A stretch of 5,355 bases of DNA from Pseudomonadales bacterium. GTDB taxonomy: Bacteria; Pseudomonadota; Gammaproteobacteria; Pseudomonadales; DC-out160. The translations under genes were made by a program, and so were the position numbers. The DNA lies in NCBI GenBank assembly GCA_016765265.1, contig JAESQG010000004.1, forward strand, positions 1-5,355, written 5' to 3'. Of the stretch, positions 4,847 through 5,355 are shown one piece after another (the first letter of the stretch is position 1; each line of letters opens with the position of its first letter). A model generated the notes under the pieces. It saw only the letters and a program-made list of their open reading frames with translations, was not told where the DNA came from and made no database searches.

Positions 4847-5355
4847 GTGAATCAAGCTATTAGGATAAAAACACAGTCTGCATTTGAAGTACGCCCATTC
4901 AATGTTTATACCCACCGACAGATCGATAAAATAACGGCGCTACAACACATTTCAAAAGATTTGCTGTTTGAAATGAAGGTAGTTGCAAACGTTCTTCCCT
5001 TTAGGGTAAACGATTACGTCATTGAACAATTAATAGACTGGGACAACATCCCTAATGACCCAATTTTTCAATTAACCTTTCCACAAAGGGAGATGTTGAA
5101 GCCCGAAAGTTTTGCCCGTATGGCCGACTTAGTTAAAAAGCGCGCTTCTAGACAGGAAATCCAGCAACTGGCCGCTATTTTACAAAGCGAACTTAATCCA
5201 CACCCAGCGGGACAAATGGAATTAAACGTGCCGAAGCTCAATGGTGAGGCATTAAGCGGCATGCAACATAAATACAAAGAGACCGTATTATTCTTTCCAA
5301 GCCAGGGGCAAGTCTGCCACGCCTATTGCACATTCTGTTTCCGGTGGGCTCAATT
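4847..5355 (+). CDS. KamA-family radical SAM protein (lysine 2,3-aminomutase-like), N-terminal part; C-terminus off the right edge
   Basis: Members of this family use S-adenosylmethionine, a [4Fe-4S] cluster and usually PLP to move an amino group, for example L-lysine to beta-lysine. Only the first ~169 residues are visible. They include PFRVNDYVIEQLIDW (from residue 51), DPIFQLTFPQREML (from 71), and ETVLFFPSQGQVCHAYCTFC, where Cys157, Cys161 and Cys164 form the CX3CX2C cluster motif, followed by FRWAQ. PLP-lysine and substrate residues lie outside the window, so the substrate cannot be judged: a true lysine aminomutase, an EpmB-like enzyme or a divergent subgroup are all possible. The start is GTG at 4847, chosen because AGGAA (4834-4838) lies 8 nt upstream; an in-frame TGA at 4802-4804 limits extension and there is no nearby in-frame ATG. 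It was probably the next gene downstream of ppnN before the IS inserted. Confidence 0.85.
   Translation, partial: MNQAIRIKTQSAFEVRPFNVYTHRQIDKITALQHISKDLLFEMKVVANVLPFRVNDYVIEQLIDWDNIPNDPIFQLTFPQREMLKPESFARMADLVKKRASRQEIQQLAAILQSELNPHPAGQMELNVPKLNGEALSGMQHKYKETVLFFPSQGQVCHAYCTFCFRWAQ

Noticed and set aside
5068..5277. 69-codon minus-strand open frame
   Set aside because: It is antisense to conserved KamA-family sequence on the plus strand.

Overview
The window looks like a piece of a gammaproteobacterial chromosome. The main evidence is a full-length PpnN/YgdH-type nucleosidase that is closely similar to the E. coli protein over its whole length. Moderate to low GC, a secreted lipoprotein subtilase and a KamA-family radical SAM gene would fit a marine or environmental lineage such as the Cellvibrionales or Alteromonadales, but that placement is an inference. 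There are three chromosomal genes and one insertion sequence. The first and last genes run off the window edges.

Layout, left to right. (1) Positions 1-1300, minus strand: the N-terminal 433 codons of an S8 (subtilisin-like) serine peptidase with a lipoprotein signal. The catalytic Asp and His and the oxyanion Asn are present; the catalytic Ser lies beyond the left edge. (2) Positions 1301-1858: a 558-bp AT-rich divergent intergenic region. It has no recognisable gene, but it holds a 19-codon ORF whose ribosome-binding site sits in the arm of an inverted repeat. (3) Positions 1859-3277, plus strand: ppnN, which cleaves nucleoside monophosphates to free base and ribose 5-phosphate. (4) Positions 3312-4713: a complete 1402-bp insertion sequence with imperfect ~30-bp terminal inverted repeats, a 5-bp target duplication (AGAAC) and one minus-strand DDE transposase gene with a D-59-D-35-E triad. 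(5) Positions 4718-4747: an extended -10 promoter. (6) Positions 4847-5355, plus strand: the first ~169 codons of a KamA-family (lysine 2,3-aminomutase-like) radical SAM protein, cut by the right edge just after its CX3CX2C iron-sulfur motif.

How the parts relate. Removing the IS and one AGAAC copy restores ppnN and the kamA-like gene as same-strand neighbours about 162 bp apart. The IS landed exactly at the upstream edge of the kamA-like promoter: the last base of the right-hand duplication is also the first base of the proposed -35 box. It therefore left the core promoter intact while replacing everything upstream. The transposase gene converges on ppnN and diverges from the kamA-like gene. 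The subtilase and ppnN are divergent and have no obvious functional link.

I do not see a convincing wholly new system here. The items most worth checking are the IS/promoter junction, the repeated transposase-site-like sequences at one IS end, the hairpin over the transposase start, and the occluded mini-ORF upstream of ppnN.
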